Shown here: positions 29,942 through 39,493 of the stretch, piece after piece | How positions within the stretch are numbered: the first letter of the stretch is position 1 | Layout: each line of letters starts with the position of its first letter | Source of the DNA: Trichomonas vaginalis G3 | Lineage: Eukaryota; Parabasalia; Trichomonadida; Trichomonadidae | DNA length: 64,000 bases | Direction of reading: 5' to 3' | Assembly: GCF_026262505.1 (NCBI RefSeq) | Contig: NC_067204.1 | Span: 5,055,797-5,119,796, forward strand | The notes under the pieces: model-generated | What the model was told of the DNA's origin: nothing | Databases searched by the model: none | What the model saw: the letters and a program-made list of their open reading frames with translations, nothing else | Made by a program: the position numbers and the translations under genes

Positions 29942-30487
29942 ATGGGACTTCTTTTTAGCGAGACTTTCAAGAAATGGTTCGGCAACCGTGAAACCCGTGT
30001 TCTTATGCTCGGTCTCGATGCCGCTGGTAAGACAACAGTTCTCTACAAACTCAAACTTGGCGAGCATGTTACAACAATCCCAACAATCGGCTTCAATGTC
30101 GAAACAATCGAATACAAGGGCTTCAACATGAACGTTTGGGATGTCGGTGGCCAAGACAGAATTCGTGCTCTTTGGCGCCACTACTTCCACAATACACAGG
30201 GTCTTATTTTCGTTGTCGACTCTAACGATGTTGGCCGTATCGATGAAGCTCGTGATGAACTCCACAAACTTCTTGAAGAAGATGAGCTCCGCGATGCTAT
30301 CCTTCTTGTTTATGCTAACAAGCAAGATCTTCCAAATGCAGTTAAGCCACAGGAACTCGGAAACAGACTCCGCCTTAACACAATCACAAACCGCCCATGG
30401 CAAGTCCAGGGTTGCTGCGCTACAACAGGCGATGGCCTTTATGAGGGTCTCGACTGGCTTGGTGATCAAATCAACCAGCACTTTTAA
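29942..30487 (+). CDS. ARF1: ADP-ribosylation factor (ARF) GTPase, 181 residues
   Basis: A near-canonical ARF. Gly2 is available for myristoylation ([14 protein letters not shown]), the P-loop is GLDAAGKT (24-31), and switch 1 contains [10 protein letters not shown] with the conserved Thr. The G3 motif is DVGGQD, G4 is NKQD and G5 is CCATTGDG. Length equals human ARF1 (181). It drives COPI coat recruitment at the Golgi. The codon choice is more GC-biased than in neighbouring genes (many C-ending codons), as expected for a highly expressed gene. Confidence 0.97.
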   Translation: MGLLFSETFKKWFGNRETRVLMLGLDAAGKTTVLYKLKLGEHVTTIPTIGFNVETIEYKGFNMNVWDVGGQDRIRALWRHYFHNTQGLIFVVDSNDVGRIDEARDELHKLLEEDELRDAILLVYANKQDLPNAVKPQELGNRLRLNTITNRPWQVQGCCATTGDGLYEGLDWLGDQINQHF

Positions 30488-30966
30488 ATAACAGGTCTGA
30501 ATATTATAAGTATCCAAAATATCTAAATCTTTTTTTATTCTAAAACTTTCTGAAAAAAAATTCTGATTATTTTTCTTTACAAATAAGATTTGTCACGAGC
30601 AATTTGAAAACAGACACCAAATATAATGGGTTTCTAACAAAATTGATTTTTTTGAAAAAGAATTTTTCCATCATTTCCGAAACTACCGGAATATTTCAAC
30701 TCTCGCCATCTTACATTATAAATTTAATTTTTTACAATGATTGATCTTAGAGAAATGGTTTAAATTATTCATTTGAGCTTATTATGATATAATTTCAAAG
30801 TCCAATAAGTATATTCAAATGCAACAAGGAATTAAAAAAATGTTTTTGTTGATAGGAAAAGAAAATTAGATAGTGAAAACAATTAATAACAAAATTTAAT
30901 ATTATATCCTAAAAAAATAATAATACTCTAAATCAAAATAAAAATAAACAAAAGAGATATATGTAA
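30488..30966. other. host intergenic DNA between convergent genes
   Basis: AT-rich spacer with A-runs between ARF and the ADA3-like gene. No gene seen. Confidence 0.5.
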
Positions 30967-32124
30967 TTACTTCGAAGCGTGCAGGTTATATTCATGAACA
31001 AGCGATAGAAACTGACTATTCATTCTATTTCTGTATTGTTCTTTTCTGCGATAATCATTAATTTCGCTAGATATCTTATTGTAATATTCATCCAATTTCG
31101 GCTTAATTTCTGCAAGCTGTTGTCGATAACTATCCAATTCCTTCTTAAACGGCCCATCTGTTGAATTTAGCATCACGCAATTCTCTGTGGACAATCCGAG
31201 ACTCTCCAGTTCAAGGGATAGCCGCTGTTCGTATGACAACGAAAAATAATGATTGAATGGAATTTTTGGCGGTAAAGGATTAATTCGTAGAAATGGTTTC
31301 TTGGTATGCGCCTTTGATTCTAGAGGAAGAGTAACGACAAGTGATGAAAGTAATCTGTGAATTGCGCCTGAATTTAACATTTGTTGGTCTTCTACTTGGA
31401 AAGAAGGCACTTGCTCTTGCCAGTACTCGCTAATTTCATTATCAGCTGGTGGTGGAGCTGGAGGAAGCTTAATTTGCTGTCGTACTCTACCTTCGCGCGG
31501 ATTTGTAATAATTCTTAATAATCTTTGATTCCAATGCTCTTCTTTAGGTATTTCTGGATTATTGTCTATTGTAACTTCAAGCAATGTCTTGAGATCGTAG
31601 TCACTGGGAATCGGATTTAAAAATAAATCCGTCATTCCCCAAATTGGCTTATCAATAGTGAGGTCAATACGCTTAAGTTCTTTTGGTTTATCTGGTTTGT
31701 TATTTTGCCGTTTTGGCTTGTCTTGCTTAATTTCTTTATTATTACCGCGAGGTCTCTTTGAAACCCCTTCATTTTTAGCAAATTTCTGCTGTGGTTTAGG
31801 TTTGGGTTCCATAGGGATTGGCATTGGAGGCTTTGGCTTAGTTTCAATTGAAATTGAAGCCTGTTGCTGAGTATTTAGAGCAATATTAACTGCTCGGCGA
31901 AATAACTCTGTCTGCGTGAGTTTCTGGAACTGTGCCTCAAATAATTTTTGTTTATCGATCAGACTTGCCTGTAATTTTAGAACTAATTTCCAAAGTTCTG
32001 ACAGTTGAGACTGAGATAAATCCTCAGATACAATTCTCCTTAATGTATCTAAGTCGCTTTGACTTACTGAGAGATCATTTGGGTTAATAAATGGAGTTTG
32101 CTTGCCTACTCCATTCTCAGACAT
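30967..32124 (-). CDS. probable ADA3/NGG1 homologue (SAGA coactivator subunit), 385 residues
   Basis: The start is set at ATG 32,124 (MSENGVGKQTPFINPNDLSV); an upstream GTG would add nine residues. An initiator-like TGTCACTTTTCC lies about 20 bases upstream of this ATG. Residues 1-90 are helical. Residues 95-160 are a Lys/Pro-rich disordered region. Residues 255-275 (SGAIHRLLSSLVVTLP) and the C-terminus (SLSYEQRLSLELESLGLSTEN, then KKELDSYRQQLAEIKPKLDE) recall the ADA3 layout of a RLLSALxEE helix followed by LExRIKxEL..xGL and an HxL/x coiled coil. The assignment is by pattern and is moderate. ADA3 links GCN5 to SAGA. Confidence 0.5.
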   Translation of the reverse strand: MSENGVGKQTPFINPNDLSVSQSDLDTLRRIVSEDLSQSQLSELWKLVLKLQASLIDKQKLFEAQFQKLTQTELFRRAVNIALNTQQQASISIETKPKPPMPIPMEPKPKPQQKFAKNEGVSKRPRGNNKEIKQDKPKRQNNKPDKPKELKRIDLTIDKPIWGMTDLFLNPIPSDYDLKTLLEVTIDNNPEIPKEEHWNQRLLRIITNPREGRVRQQIKLPPAPPPADNEISEYWQEQVPSFQVEDQQMLNSGAIHRLLSSLVVTLPLESKAHTKKPFLRINPLPPKIPFNHYFSLSYEQRLSLELESLGLSTENCVMLNSTDGPFKKELDSYRQQLAEIKPKLDEYYNKISSEINDYRRKEQYRNRMNSQFLSLVHEYNLHASK

Positions 32125-32151
32125 ATTAGTTAAATTCAGGAAAAGTGACAC

Positions 32152-32701
32152 TTCTTAATATCTTGCAATTTTATTACCTGATGGTTGCAACAAAACTACT
32201 AATTACAAACAGATAAATTAAATGCTCCAATTTATTTTTGTTTCTTTCTGCAATTTAATTCCCAAATTAAATTCCGAATGAAATTATCTAAAATACAACA
32301 TAATTCACCAATAAAACTAACATAATAAGGCTATTGGCTTCATATGAATCAAATTCCTTCAATCACTCAATAAAAAATTCCTGCTGGAATGAAATAGCGT
32401 TCAATAGATAATACAAATCAGCACATATCTTAAAGGTTGCTTGAGAATCATATTGATTTTTATTACTTAGTTGATCTTCATAATATTGGTTTAATTAATT
32501 GCAATATTTGCTTATATCGCTTAGAACATTCATACCCAGAAACAAAGGTTTATGATTTTGATCTTCCAACCCGAATTTTCTTTTTTTCAAAATATAATCT
32601 TTTATTTGAATCAAAGTTGTTGCCTCACGCAATAATATGCGGATGACAGCTTGATATGTTCTTCGTGAAATACTTTTTTGAATGTAAGATACCAGCTGTA
32701 A
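32152..32701. other. host intergenic DNA left of the nested elements
   Basis: AT-rich. A 69-codon frame at 32,437-32,646 (MLENHIDFYYLVDLHNIGLI) is open but has no family resemblance. The sequence continues across the inserted elements at 61,247. Confidence 0.4.
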
Positions 32702-32707
32702 TCAAAA
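32702..32707. repeat. left 6-bp target duplication of Maverick-2
   Basis: TCAAAA directly before the AGTAGTATATG terminus; repeated at 49,533-49,538 after the other terminus. Six bases is the Maverick norm. Confidence 0.95.
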
Positions 32708-33522
32708 AGTAGTATATGAATGCGGGTTTAGTGACTTTTTTTGTTACATCTATATATAGACGATACATTAAAATATATTTATTTATAAATCATTAAAAAA
32801 ATTAACATTAATTTTAAAATAATTTATTTTTTATTTTTTTATAAAATAATCTATATATAGATGATGTCAGATATTCCGCGATTAATTAAACATTGTTTAA
32901 ATCCTGAATGGGTTAAACTTCAATTTAAAAATGAAGATTGTGAATTATTAAATGAATATGAAAGCCAAAATAAGCTAATGAGGTATAAATATAATGATAA
33001 AGAATATTTAATTTCATGGAATCAATGGAGTCATAATCAAAGACCTCATAAACGAGAAGAAGAAATTGAAAATAACGAAATGGAAATCATTGATGACATT
33101 AAAGAGGATGGAATTCCTAAATTTTGTAGAAAAACCTTTAGAACTAAGTTAGGAGCATATAAACGTAGAGTATTAAATCCTGAATACATAAAACATTTAT
33201 TTAAAAAGGAAGACTGTGAATTATTAAACGTTAATGAATATGAAAATGCTAAATCAAAACTGAGATATAAATATATTGGAAGTGATGAAAGATGCAAAGA
33301 TAAAGATAAAGTTTATTCAGTTTCATATAATAACTGGCACACGTTAGGGATAAGAAAACATTTAGGAGATTATGGTAAAAGTTCTGAATTCTTTAAATCT
33401 AGTATGTACGAGAGAGTAAAAGAAATTAGAAATAATTATTTTCATGAATGAAAAATAAACTTTAAAAATTCATGTCTTACATTTTTGAATAATTTATTTT
33501 TTTATTTAATGATAAATGAGTG
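32708..33522 (+). repeat. left terminal inverted repeat of Maverick-2 (815 bp)
   Basis: Complementary to 48,718-49,532; the segments compared by eye are identical. The match stops just after ATGAGTG at 33,516-33,522, so the repeat contains one whole gene plus the promoter and first codons of the next. Confidence 0.93.
32861..33451 (+). CDS. TIR-encoded protein, left copy, 196 residues
   Basis: Identical in sequence to the right copy (48,789-49,379). It has two repeats of about 85 residues: LKHCLNPEWVKLQFKNEDCE with NKLMRYKYNDKEYLISWNQW, and VLNPEYIKHLFKKEDCELLN with KLRYKYIGSDERCKDK and VYSVSYNNWHTLGIRKH. Each repeat has the order NPE(W/Y)(V/I)K, EDCELLNxxE, (L)RYKY and a final Trp. The internal duplication with Tyr/Trp-rich strands suggests a small beta-containing domain that binds nucleic acid or protein. 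No family is recognised. Being in both repeats, it is present in two doses. Confidence 0.65.
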   Translation: MMSDIPRLIKHCLNPEWVKLQFKNEDCELLNEYESQNKLMRYKYNDKEYLISWNQWSHNQRPHKREEEIENNEMEIIDDIKEDGIPKFCRKTFRTKLGAYKRRVLNPEYIKHLFKKEDCELLNVNEYENAKSKLRYKYIGSDERCKDKDKVYSVSYNNWHTLGIRKHLGDYGKSSEFFKSSMYERVKEIRNNYFHE

Positions 33523-33995
33523 GATCAAGATTCGTAACCGTCAATCAATTAATGGATGCTCTTTCACCAATTCTTGAAAATGTTAAACAAGTAGATGTTT
33601 ATTTCGATGATTATGTAGAAAGTTTATATTATAAAGGTAAGTTTAATATTAAACCTATTGCTTTTGCATTTGATAATAAATTAATTGAAAATGCAAAAAT
33701 TTGGGAATTAATTCCGAATATTGAATTTATAACAAATATTAATGATAAATGGTTTAAACGAATTCCAACCACAAAAGTTCTTTGTAAATTAATGATCAAA
33801 ACTGAGGAAAAAGAATTTAACGGGTTTAAATATCATCCAAATAAAGTTTCAGAACTAGAAAATGAAAAACTTCAGAAAAAATTAAACGATAGACTTTCAA
33901 ATGATCGTATTGAAAAAATAAATAAACTAGCAGAAGTTGCATTTAATAATGAAATATTTGATGAATATAACCTTGAACTCAGTGATGGGCTTTAA
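33516..33995 (+). CDS. Maverick-2 protein, 159 residues, unknown
   Basis: The start codon and promoter (TTTTTTTATTTAATGATAA) lie inside the terminal repeat. The protein begins MSGSRFVTVNQLMDALSPIL, is mixed alpha/beta in its first 110 residues and ends in a Lys/Asn-rich helix. Its stop meets that of the convergent gene at 33,992 with a four-base overlap. No family recognised. Confidence 0.6.
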   Translation: MSGSRFVTVNQLMDALSPILENVKQVDVYFDDYVESLYYKGKFNIKPIAFAFDNKLIENAKIWELIPNIEFITNINDKWFKRIPTTKVLCKLMIKTEEKEFNGFKYHPNKVSELENEKLQKKLNDRLSNDRIEKINKLAEVAFNNEIFDEYNLELSDGL

Positions 33996-34372
33996 GGACC
34001 CGGGCTCAACGAGTCATGATTTATGATATCAATTATTTGATTTATTCTTTCTTCAATCTCTTCTATTCTTTTTGTTAAATCATCTATTTTCATTAATGAG
34101 GTGATTCTTGATTGAGGAATAGATTTCAAACTAACCACTCCTTTTATTTTTGAAATTTTGAATCCATCAACTTTAAACATTTTATTCAATTTACATGTTG
34201 TCAATTCTTCAAATAATTTTTTATTGTTAGCATAATAGTTATTAAATTCTTCAACAGATGAAAAAATTTTTATTTCAGTAATGGGTTTAACAATGTTTAT
34301 TTTTTGTTGAACATTTTCACTTTCATTTATTTCTTCCTCCTCTGTTTCATTTATTTTTAAAATCGGTTTCAT
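33992..34372 (-). CDS. Maverick-2 protein, 126 residues, acidic N-terminus and coiled coil
   Basis: The start at 34,372 is preceded by the element promoter (ATTTTTATTTAATGATAA read on the minus strand). The N-terminus is acidic (NETEEEEINESENVQQK). Residues 40-95 look folded (FKVDGFKISKIKGVVSLKS), and residues 95-118 form an Ile-rich coiled coil (RIEEIEERINQIIDIIN). Unknown function; possibly a trimeric coiled-coil virion protein. Confidence 0.6.
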   Translation of the reverse strand: MKPILKINETEEEEINESENVQQKINIVKPITEIKIFSSVEEFNNYYANNKKLFEELTTCKLNKMFKVDGFKISKIKGVVSLKSIPQSRITSLMKIDDLTKRIEEIEERINQIIDIINHDSLSPGP

Positions 34373-34439
34373 TTATCATTAAATAAAAATTAGAATATAA
34401 GTGATGAAATATATTTTTTTAATTAATATTAAATCAGAA

Positions 34440-34676
34440 ATGGCGGCAGGATTCTTTAAAAAATTATGGGATGGAATTAAGAAAGCTGCGGGTTGGGTTT
34501 ATAAAAAGATTATTAAACCCGTTGCAAACTTTTTGGCACCAGTAGCGAAAACGGCAGGAACTATCATAGGTGGAGTATTAGGTACTAAAGCAGGTAATCC
34601 GGCGATGGGAGCACAAGCAGGTAACGCAATTGGTGGAATAGCTGAAGGAATACTTAATAAAATAGGGGGTAAATAG
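34440..34676 (+). CDS. small amphipathic Gly/Ala-rich protein, probable minor capsid protein, 78 residues
   Basis: The ATG at 34,440 gives MAAGFFKKLWDGIKKAAGWV, followed by a Gly/Ala-rich hydrophobic stretch (TAGTIIGGVLGTKAGNPAMG). An aromatic-cationic amphipathic N-terminus with a Gly-rich tail is typical of membrane-active minor capsid proteins in adenovirus/Maverick-like lineages (inference). It is paired with a paralogous start at 34,916 on the other strand. Confidence 0.6.
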   Translation: MAAGFFKKLWDGIKKAAGWVYKKIIKPVANFLAPVAKTAGTIIGGVLGTKAGNPAMGAQAGNAIGGIAEGILNKIGGK

Positions 34677-34700
34677 TGGAAAAATAAATAAATATTATTT

Positions 34701-34916
34701 TTATCTTAGTATTGGTTGTAGTCTTTGATAAACTTTTTCTCCTTTATTTAAAATTTCTCTTATTGGGGCAGCTTTTGGTGTTATTGATTCAGCAATGTCA
34801 CTAATTGCTTCTTTATTCTTAAATATCCAATTTGCTCCTTTCTTCATTGTTTCCCAAACTTTATGCGCTCCTCTTTTTACTTTATCCCACAGTTTCTTAA
34901 AGAATCCTGCAGCCAT
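34701..34916 (-). CDS. second amphipathic minor capsid-like protein, 71 residues
   Basis: It begins MAAGFFKKLWDKVKRGAHKV, sharing its first ten residues with the convergent neighbour at 34,440. The rest is helical and basic, ending VYQRLQPILR. Probably a paralogue that keeps a common N-terminal signal, perhaps a protease-processed or membrane-inserting peptide. Confidence 0.55.
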   Translation of the reverse strand: MAAGFFKKLWDKVKRGAHKVWETMKKGANWIFKNKEAISDIAESITPKAAPIREILNKGEKVYQRLQPILR

Positions 34917-34986
34917 AGTTGATTATTTCATTAAAATTAAAAATTCATTTTCATCTTTCAATTTTGATTTTTTTATTTAATAATAA

Positions 34987-36627
34987 ATGACGACTAACTA
35001 TTTGGTGCCAAACACTAAACCAATTAATGGAAATGTGTTTCATTCATTCGAAAAGATAAATGAAATATTCGCAAAGAATGACGGTAGAAGATATTATAGA
35101 GAACTTGAAAGTTCATGCTATGACTCTGATGCTCCATATTTTGATGATAAACAAACTCATTTAAGAATTACAAATCCGGCTCATGATGTGAACCAATTAG
35201 GTGACACATATATTAAACGCAAAGTTAAAGCAACTCTAGTTTCAAATAAAGCTTTCACATGTGATGCCGCTTTTAAATGCATGCGTTTATTCGTTGGTTA
35301 TAAATCATCAAATCAAAGCTTTAAACAATTAGAAGTAGAAACCGAAAGAGGTGATGCCGGTTATCTTCAGATGGATTGCGCCCGTGAATCTTTCGCATTT
35401 GCAACATATAAACCAAAATCAGAAAGGAAAGTTAAAAAGTTTGTTCATTCGTTATATAATAATGTTCAAAAATATGATAACTCAGTATGTGGTAAATATA
35501 TTGACCCTTCAGAAGTTTTCAAGAAAGCAAATGAAGAAGTTGATATCACTTTTGATATGATTATTCCGGTAAATGATTTGTTAGCATTTCAGGCGTTCGA
35601 TGATTATCCTAAATCATTTGGTGAAATCATTCTTAAATATTATGTTTTCAGGGATACTTTAGTATTTTGTCAGGTTGACCCGTTAAGAGTTGCTGATTTA
35701 CAAAATTACGTTTATGAAAAGATAACTGATGAAAATTATGAAAAGATTATGAATCATGTTTATAAATATGATCGCAAATTCCAACAAATCGGACTTCCTG
35801 CCAAATTAATTACAAGCTTAGCCGCTACATCTGCTGACGCAACAGTTGATGACGTTATTATTTCATGCACAAAGATGGAAGTTTTAGAGGATAAATGCAT
35901 TACACCAGGATACGGTTTAATTGAAGAATCAGTTAAAGCAATACCACGTTTATTCAGTAAGGAAGATCCATTCATGATTCCAGCTCAACATATTGACGTT
36001 CGTTCACTAAATGGAGGTTGCATCACTCCTGAAGGTATTAGCTCAGATTTCTCATACGCTCTTCATAATGTTACAGATGTTGTGTTAGCATTTCCGAAGA
36101 ATGCAATGCAAAGAACAGTTTTAGAAAATCCAATGCTTCGAGGTCTTCAGGTCACTATAGATTCCAGAAACTTCCCCGATCAAGCGATGACCACAGTGGG
36201 TGATATATTCTTTACACGTATGCTTCAAGCTTCTGATTTAGATGGAGTGAATGAATGCACAGAAGAATACGAGGACTCATTAACTAGACCACTGAATGAT
36301 GATAATGGCACACCATTAGCTAGAACATGGAAAGACCAAACTTCATTCTTATGCACTATTCCAGTTCAACGTGATGGAGCGGGTATATTCTTTGATGGAT
36401 TAGAAACTTTCAACTCACAAGTTACAGTACAAGTGAAAGCTTATCCAATCATTCAGGGTGAAAATGACACTTACTGTTCAAAGGTGACAAATCCTCCTCA
36501 GGTTTGGTTTACTAGGACTACGTATTGGACATGGACACCGGATGAAGGTTTGAAATATCATCCAACAGGTACACCACCACAGTATAGAAGTTCATATGAT
36601 GAAATATTGATGAATAGAAATGTTTAA
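34987..36627 (+). CDS. major capsid protein (double jelly-roll type) of Maverick-2, 546 residues
   Basis: An intact long frame preceded by TTTTTTATTTAATAATAAATG. It is beta-rich throughout with Tyr/Phe/Asp-rich loops, for example FDMIIPVNDLLAFQAFDDYP and DVVLAFPKNAMQRTVLENPM, and a C-terminal PQVWFTRTTYWTWTPDEGL. Length, position before the ATPase gene and strand pattern fit Maverick double jelly-roll capsids. It forms the icosahedral shell. Reads as whole. The assignment rests on pattern and gene order. Confidence 0.75.
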   Translation: MTTNYLVPNTKPINGNVFHSFEKINEIFAKNDGRRYYRELESSCYDSDAPYFDDKQTHLRITNPAHDVNQLGDTYIKRKVKATLVSNKAFTCDAAFKCMRLFVGYKSSNQSFKQLEVETERGDAGYLQMDCARESFAFATYKPKSERKVKKFVHSLYNNVQKYDNSVCGKYIDPSEVFKKANEEVDITFDMIIPVNDLLAFQAFDDYPKSFGEIILKYYVFRDTLVFCQVDPLRVADLQNYVYEKITDENYEKIMNHVYKYDRKFQQIGLPAKLITSLAATSADATVDDVIISCTKMEVLEDKCITPGYGLIEESVKAIPRLFSKEDPFMIPAQHIDVRSLNGGCITPEGISSDFSYALHNVTDVVLAFPKNAMQRTVLENPMLRGLQVTIDSRNFPDQAMTTVGDIFFTRMLQASDLDGVNECTEEYEDSLTRPLNDDNGTPLARTWKDQTSFLCTIPVQRDGAGIFFDGLETFNSQVTVQVKAYPIIQGENDTYCSKVTNPPQVWFTRTTYWTWTPDEGLKYHPTGTPPQYRSSYDEILMNRNV

Positions 36628-36651
36628 AATTATAAATTTATTTTTGATTAA

Positions 36652-37467
36652 ATGGATTTAAATTCTGAAGAATTAGCGGGAGTATATAATACATACGTAG
36701 ATGATATGATTAATGAAGCATTGAGTGATAATAGAAATGCTCTATCTAAGGAAAAATTAATGAAAATTCCATATTCTGAATGTTACTTAAATTCAATCAC
36801 TGCAGCAATTGGTAAACAGAATAAAGGTAAAACATTAACGATATTAAAACAAATTATCATTATTGCTAACACTTCCCCCCATTCACATGTGTTAATTTAT
36901 ATCAACCGTTCAGGTTCACCTTCAGATGATACATTTGAATCTTTAAAGCATTTAATCAAAATTCCAATTATTTATTTATCACAAGAAGAAGCAGAAGATT
37001 ATTTAAAAAACTTTTTAATGTATAAAGAATTATATAATACAATCAAGAAGCAAGGATTAGAGGATAAAATTATTGATAAACAACGGGATGAATTATTTGA
37101 AACACTTTCTATTTCAAATTTTGATAGAGAATTTTTGCATTCACTCATTTTTCTAGATGATGCGGTGAAATCAAAACTAATAACAAATGAGAAATCATAT
37201 TTTAATCAGTTATTAACTCAATGTCGACACATTCAGTGTTCATTCTTCATGGCTGTTCAATACTTCAAAGCATTAAGCACAAACATTAAATCAAATCTAT
37301 CAACACTTTTCATTTTCAGTGGTTTTAGTCGTCAACAGTTGAACGTTATGCTTTATCAAGTGAATTTACCAATGAGCATTAATGAACTTTACACACAATA
37401 TCAGCAATTAGGTGAACATGGAAAAATAATAGTTGATTTAAATAAAGGATGTGTTAAATTTGATTAA
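36652..37467 (+). CDS. A32/FtsK-HerA-like packaging ATPase of Maverick-2, 271 residues
   Basis: Walker A is GKQNKGKT near residue 55-62, and Walker B is SLIFLDDAV near residue 165. A Gln-rich sensor-like segment (FFMAVQYFK) and FIFSGFSRQQL follow. It starts 24 bases after the capsid stop on the same strand, the usual capsid-ATPase neighbourhood. Genome packaging motor. Reads as whole. Confidence 0.8.
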   Translation: MDLNSEELAGVYNTYVDDMINEALSDNRNALSKEKLMKIPYSECYLNSITAAIGKQNKGKTLTILKQIIIIANTSPHSHVLIYINRSGSPSDDTFESLKHLIKIPIIYLSQEEAEDYLKNFLMYKELYNTIKKQGLEDKIIDKQRDELFETLSISNFDREFLHSLIFLDDAVKSKLITNEKSYFNQLLTQCRHIQCSFFMAVQYFKALSTNIKSNLSTLFIFSGFSRQQLNVMLYQVNLPMSINELYTQYQQLGEHGKIIVDLNKGCVKFD

Positions 37468-37507
37468 CTTTTTATAATTAATTTTTATTTTTTATTTATA
37501 ATTAAAC

Positions 37508-37588
37508 ATGACAGAAATAGCAAATCTTTTACAGGTTCCATTAAAACAAGGGACAAACAAAAAGGGGGTGTGTATAATAGAACTATGA
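37508..37588 (+). CDS. possible micro-ORF, 26 residues, overlapping the next start
   Basis: ATG after TTTATTTTTTATTTATAATTA gives [20 protein letters not shown] and ends four bases into the next gene's start (ATGA overlap). It has the element's promoter, which the next gene lacks, so it may be a leader or a short virion peptide. Weak evidence. Confidence 0.3.
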   Translation: MTEIANLLQVPLKQGTNKKGVCIIEL

Positions 37589-38409
37589 AAGTTCCAGACG
37601 GAATGAAAGAATTAGTTCATATTGTTGCTGGTCTTCAAAAGGATGTAAAACAAATGAGAAACGTTTTAACATTACCAGAAGCTCAAGCATATGCCAAACG
37701 TCATGGTCCAAATTGGGAAGCATATGAAGCAGACATTACAGGTCCAAATGGAAAACCTGATGGTATAAATGAAGTTTTCGTTACTGATGGTCAAGGTAAT
37801 ATTAAAGTCATAAATGGTTACAAATTAACTGTATCTGATTATCCTAAACGTAAAGCATATAATGAATATTATCCTATGCAATTTGATGAAAATGGAAAAG
37901 CTGTTAAACAATACATTGGAGAAGGTGAACATGGTCCAATTAATTCATACCGTCATAATCCATATTCTTATTTCAATGAAGAATTAAACGCTATTGAAGA
38001 AGGACCGGATGGATTACCACGATATGTTAATCAGTTTGATGGTCAATATGCAAATTTGAGACCTGAAATTCCAGCTAAGAAATTCTTTAAAGTTGCTTTA
38101 TTCGATCCAGTGTTCAATGAACAGAAAGAAGCAATGAAAGCAGAATTTAAACCAATTCAAGTGGCAAGAATTTCTTCATCTTCACTTGCAGAAGCGTTCA
38201 AGGAATTGATAAAGAAACCACTTTATTCTCAACAAGGTTATAACTTTGATTTAATTAAAGAAAGTGATAGACGTAAATTAGAAAAATCAGATGGTTTTAA
38301 GAATGCATGTAATGAAATGATTAAAGATATTGTAAATGATAAAATAAGACTGGAAGAAACTCAAAGCAATATCAATAACATTATTGGTGCAGTTACAAAG
38401 AAAGTATAA
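37585..38409 (+). CDS. Maverick-2 protein with Asp/Gly-rich strand motif, 274 residues
   Basis: I choose ATG at 37,585 ([20 protein letters not shown]). A motif [20 protein letters not shown] then [20 protein letters not shown] (about residues 50-95) resembles a recurrent segment in virion proteins of large algal/protist DNA viruses and polinton-like viruses (a D-x-N-G-x-P-(D)-x-V-V-x-D pattern followed by NGY..SDYP). The C-terminal 90 residues are helical. It sits directly after the ATPase gene. A virion protein is likely. Confidence 0.55.
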   Translation: MKVPDGMKELVHIVAGLQKDVKQMRNVLTLPEAQAYAKRHGPNWEAYEADITGPNGKPDGINEVFVTDGQGNIKVINGYKLTVSDYPKRKAYNEYYPMQFDENGKAVKQYIGEGEHGPINSYRHNPYSYFNEELNAIEEGPDGLPRYVNQFDGQYANLRPEIPAKKFFKVALFDPVFNEQKEAMKAEFKPIQVARISSSSLAEAFKELIKKPLYSQQGYNFDLIKESDRRKLEKSDGFKNACNEMIKDIVNDKIRLEETQSNINNIIGAVTKKV

Positions 38410-38492
38410 GCAAACAATGATGAACCTTGGGATATTACCGTAACAACTAAATAAAACTTTAAATATATTTTTCTTTTTTTATTCAATTATAA

Positions 38493-39194
38493 ATGAGAAG
38501 ACGTTTCACAAGTCAAAAGAACACTAACGCAAAAGCAGAGATTACGGTTGGTTATAACGTAAATGATGATAAATCACGAATTATTCAAAATGTTAAAGTT
38601 AATGTTAGCCCTGAATTAACAAGGTCAGCAACTCAACCAAATTTATTAACTCGTGACTTACCGAAGAATGAGGAGAATGAAGAAAACCATGAGAATGGAG
38701 ACCCAATCATTTTATCTGAACCCGGTAAAGAACCCGTTGAAATCCCCACTTATCCAACATACCCCCCACCTCTTTCATCAAACATCGAGAACCCAGGAAT
38801 CTACGATTCCAGTCGCAATGCGCCATATAAAATAGACATTAATTCTGAATTAATGAAAATTTACCGTGATATAATAATTAATAATTATGATTCAATAATA
38901 AATTTAATTGATCAATCCGGTTTAATTATTTTACCTTATGAATCATTAATTCACATTATCGCCATTCTTTGTGATGTTCAAGATTCAGACGTTAAGATTC
39001 AATTTTTCATAGATGATGAGGTTTCATGCTGCGGAACAGTTGCAAAAATAAATCCTATAAAGGATATTAGCACAATTAAGATATCAAAGAACGGAACAAC
39101 AACTGAACTTCATTTAACATATAATGATATTTATAATAAAATAGTTGATGAATATAAAATATCACTTGAAAAATTCTTTGTTAAGGCTATTTAA
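38493..39194 (+). CDS. conserved Maverick protein, 233 residues, shared with Maverick-1
   Basis: The start follows TTTTTTTATTCAATTATAA. The N-terminal 130 residues are disordered with Pro/Thr/Tyr and Glu/Asn patches. The C-terminal 110 residues (IINLIDQSGLIILPYESLIH, VKIQFFIDDEVSCCGTVAKI, and the end VDEYKISLEKFFVKAI) align by eye with the Maverick-1 protein at 13,228-13,827, including a central CCG. The family is present in two otherwise divergent elements, so it is probably a core virion or assembly gene. Confidence 0.65.
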   Translation: MRRRFTSQKNTNAKAEITVGYNVNDDKSRIIQNVKVNVSPELTRSATQPNLLTRDLPKNEENEENHENGDPIILSEPGKEPVEIPTYPTYPPPLSSNIENPGIYDSSRNAPYKIDINSELMKIYRDIIINNYDSIINLIDQSGLIILPYESLIHIIAILCDVQDSDVKIQFFIDDEVSCCGTVAKINPIKDISTIKISKNGTTTELHLTYNDIYNKIVDEYKISLEKFFVKAI

Positions 39195-39480
39195 TATTCA
39201 AGCATTAACATTATTGAATAATAATCCTTTGAATCATAATCAATAATAATTGACCTTTCACCAGTTTCTATCGTTTGTTTTATTTCTTTTTGTTCCCCAC
39301 TATCTGGATCGGTCATTGTAATTGTTTTTGTTATAGTATCAGCTTTATCTTTAACTTCAATCTTTTTTCCATCAGGATATTTAAACCAAAATTCCAAAAA
39401 TTCAATATTGTCAATCTGTTCATATTTTAATCTATCAATTGCATTTTTAATACCATCTGAAAATCTTATGAAATGGTCAT
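39191..39480 (-). pseudogene. Maverick-2 small protein, partial
   Basis: The open part contains RFSDGIKNAIDRLKYEQIDN and FWFKYPDGKKIEVKDKADTI and ends in SIMLMLEY. It overlaps the stop of the gene at 38,493 by four bases. The gene lacks a convincing start and is broken. Unknown function. Confidence 0.35.
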
Positions 39481-39493
39481 TATATGGGTTTGA

